Part shown: piece after piece, positions 4,198 through 5,133 of the stretch | How positions within the stretch are numbered: position 1 is the stretch's first letter | How the letters are laid out: each line of letters opens with the position of its first letter | DNA from: an uncultured Caulobacteraceae bacterium | GTDB taxonomy: Bacteria > Pseudomonadota > Alphaproteobacteria > Caulobacterales > Caulobacteraceae | Reading direction: 5' to 3' | Length of the DNA: 5,133 nt | Assembly: GCA_946482375.1 (NCBI GenBank) | Contig: CAMLRH010000206.1 | Coordinates: forward strand, 1-5,133 | Made by a program: the position numbers and the translations under genes | Notes under the pieces: generated by a model | The model's input: only the letters and a program-made list of their open reading frames with translations | Database searches by the model: none | What the model was told of the DNA's origin: nothing

Positions 4198-5133
4198 CTA
4201 GAAGCCTTTCCGGATGGAGAGGCCGATCAGGCGCGGATCGAGCACGAAGACGTTGGTCGTCAGCGCGGAGTCGTCCGAGTTCAGGAAGGCGTCGGTGATG
4301 GGGGTCTTGTCCAAGAGGTTCTTGGCGTAGAGCTCGATCTTCAGCTCGTCTTCTGGCCGCTCGAACCACACCGACAGGTTCACATTGTACCAGCCGTGCA
4401 GCTTGTCATATGGGTCGGAATTGTAGACCCGCGCCCACGACTGGCTCTGCCAGTACGCGTCGCCGCGCACGGTCATCCGCCAGCCTTCCAGCACGTCCAT
4501 GCCGTACTGGGCCCCGATGTTCACCGTCCAGTGCGGCGAGTTCGGCAGCTCGTTGCCGCCCAGCGCCTTGGCGATGCCGGCGCCGCCGTGGATGTCCACG
4601 GTCCCGTTCGTGCCGTCGTAGTAGGCGGGGCTGTAGTAGTCGTCGGTCTCCGGGTCGATGGCCGGAAAGTCGAGCGAACCGATGAGGCCGCCGACGCCCT
4701 GACACAGTTGCTGGAAACCGATCAGCCCTTCCCGCGTGCTGAGATAGTTCGCCGCCACGCCCACGGGCACGATGCAGTTCGACGGCAGCTGGAACCAGGC
4801 TTTCGCGAGAATGAAGTCCTCGTTCCCGGCCGTCCGGTCCATGATGTCGATCGACTCCTCCCCGTCGGCGATCTTGGTGTCCAGGTAGCCGATATTGGCG
4901 ATGACCTGGAAGTCGCGTGACGGTGCGAACACACTCTGGAATTCGAGACCCCAGATGGTCGCGTCGAAGTTCTCGTTGACCGCCGTGCGGTCGCGGATCT
5001 GGGAAACCTGATAGTCCCTGTAGTCGTAGAAGAAGGCGTTGGCGTTTAAAGTCAGCGCCCCGCTCATCAGCACGTTCTTCGAGCCCGGGATGTGGCCCTT
5101 CGCGAAGTCCGCCTCCGAGTCGGCGAAGACGAA
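4198..5133 (-). CDS. TonB-dependent outer-membrane receptor, C-terminal part
   Basis: The frame is open from the right edge of the window to the stop (4200-4198), giving the last 311 residues of a longer protein; the signal peptide, TonB box, plug and first strands lie beyond the edge. The GTG at 5073 and ATG at 5067 are internal codons, not starts. The visible part has typical barrel-strand pairs: G-S-K-N followed by L-T-L-N-A-N-A-F-F-Y-D-Y-R-D-Y-Q, then I-W-G-L-E-F-Q-S, then N-I-G-Y-L-D-T, S-P-H-W-T-V-N-I-G-A-Q-Y, V-N-L-S-V-W-F, and the ELYAKNLLDK block near the end. It finishes with L-I-G-L-S-I-R-K-G-F, the terminal aromatic residue expected for outer-membrane insertion. Such receptors import iron complexes, vitamin B12 or sugars with energy from TonB-ExbBD. 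The ligand cannot be told from this part. Two cysteines lie in one extracellular-loop-like insertion (N-C-I-V-P and Q-L-C-Q-G). Confidence 0.92.
   Translation of the reverse strand, partial: FVFADSEADFAKGHIPGSKNVLMSGALTLNANAFFYDYRDYQVSQIRDRTAVNENFDATIWGLEFQSVFAPSRDFQVIANIGYLDTKIADGEESIDIMDRTAGNEDFILAKAWFQLPSNCIVPVGVAANYLSTREGLIGFQQLCQGVGGLIGSLDFPAIDPETDDYYSPAYYDGTNGTVDIHGGAGIAKALGGNELPNSPHWTVNIGAQYGMDVLEGWRMTVRGDAYWQSQSWARVYNSDPYDKLHGWYNVNLSVWFERPEDELKIELYAKNLLDKTPITDAFLNSDDSALTTNVFVLDPRLIGLSIRKGF

Noticed and set aside
4075..4920. 281-residue plus-strand frame opposite the receptor gene
   Set aside because: It is a Val/Arg/His-rich shadow of the TonB receptor and runs through its terminator. 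The minus-strand product shows clear barrel-strand features.
5077..5130. Rhodanese-like string (D-x-E-x-D-F-A-K-G-H-I-P-G) in the receptor frame
   Set aside because: It resembles a rhodanese motif but runs straight into a receptor barrel segment (G-S-K-N...L-T-L-N-A), with no room for the rest of a rhodanese domain. Treated as coincidence.

Overview
The window looks like a chromosomal segment from a GC-rich alphaproteobacterium, most likely of the Caulobacterales (Caulobacter, Phenylobacterium or Brevundimonas type). I infer this from the GC-rich codon use, a TonB-dependent receptor, a YpfJ-type zinc metallopeptidase, poor Shine-Dalgarno use at some starts, GANTC (CcrM-type) sites in one promoter region, and two kinds of extragenic palindrome that I recall as common in this group. 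No database search was possible. The genus is a guess.

Layout, left to right. (1) Positions 2-253 are the 3' end of an ABC-F ATPase gene (Uup-like C-terminal coiled-coil domain). (2) Positions 254-932 hold no convincing protein gene, but the stretch is densely structured. It contains a 91-bp double palindrome, an inverted pair of perfect consensus DnaA boxes in an AT-rich patch, a candidate minus-strand promoter, a run of four GNRA-capped hairpins that looks like an undescribed structured RNA, and two REP-like palindromes in opposite orientation. (3) Positions 933-1925 encode a solute-binding lipoprotein of the NMT1/THI5-SsuA type, without its permease or ATPase nearby. (4) Positions 2022-2582 encode an exported TPR protein. 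Its promoter lies in a nested dyad carrying two GANTC sites, and it ends in a textbook terminator. (5) Positions 2658-2993 and 3049-3897 are a likely two-gene unit: a small exported helical protein and a YpfJ-like membrane-anchored zinc metallopeptidase. (6) On the minus strand, a 58-residue single-pass membrane protein (3894-4070) overlaps the ypfJ stop codon by 4 bp. (7) A strong minus-strand terminator (4125-4163) closes a TonB-dependent receptor gene, whose C-terminal 311 residues lie at 4198-5133 and which continues past the right edge.

Most proteins here are predicted to act in the envelope: lipoprotein, periplasmic TPR protein, small exported protein, inner-membrane metalloprotease, small membrane protein and outer-membrane receptor. 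Nothing shows that they work as one pathway. They read as ordinary neighbouring genes. The most unusual part is the 254-932 intergenic region, where consensus DnaA boxes lie about 80-120 bp upstream of a candidate structured RNA.
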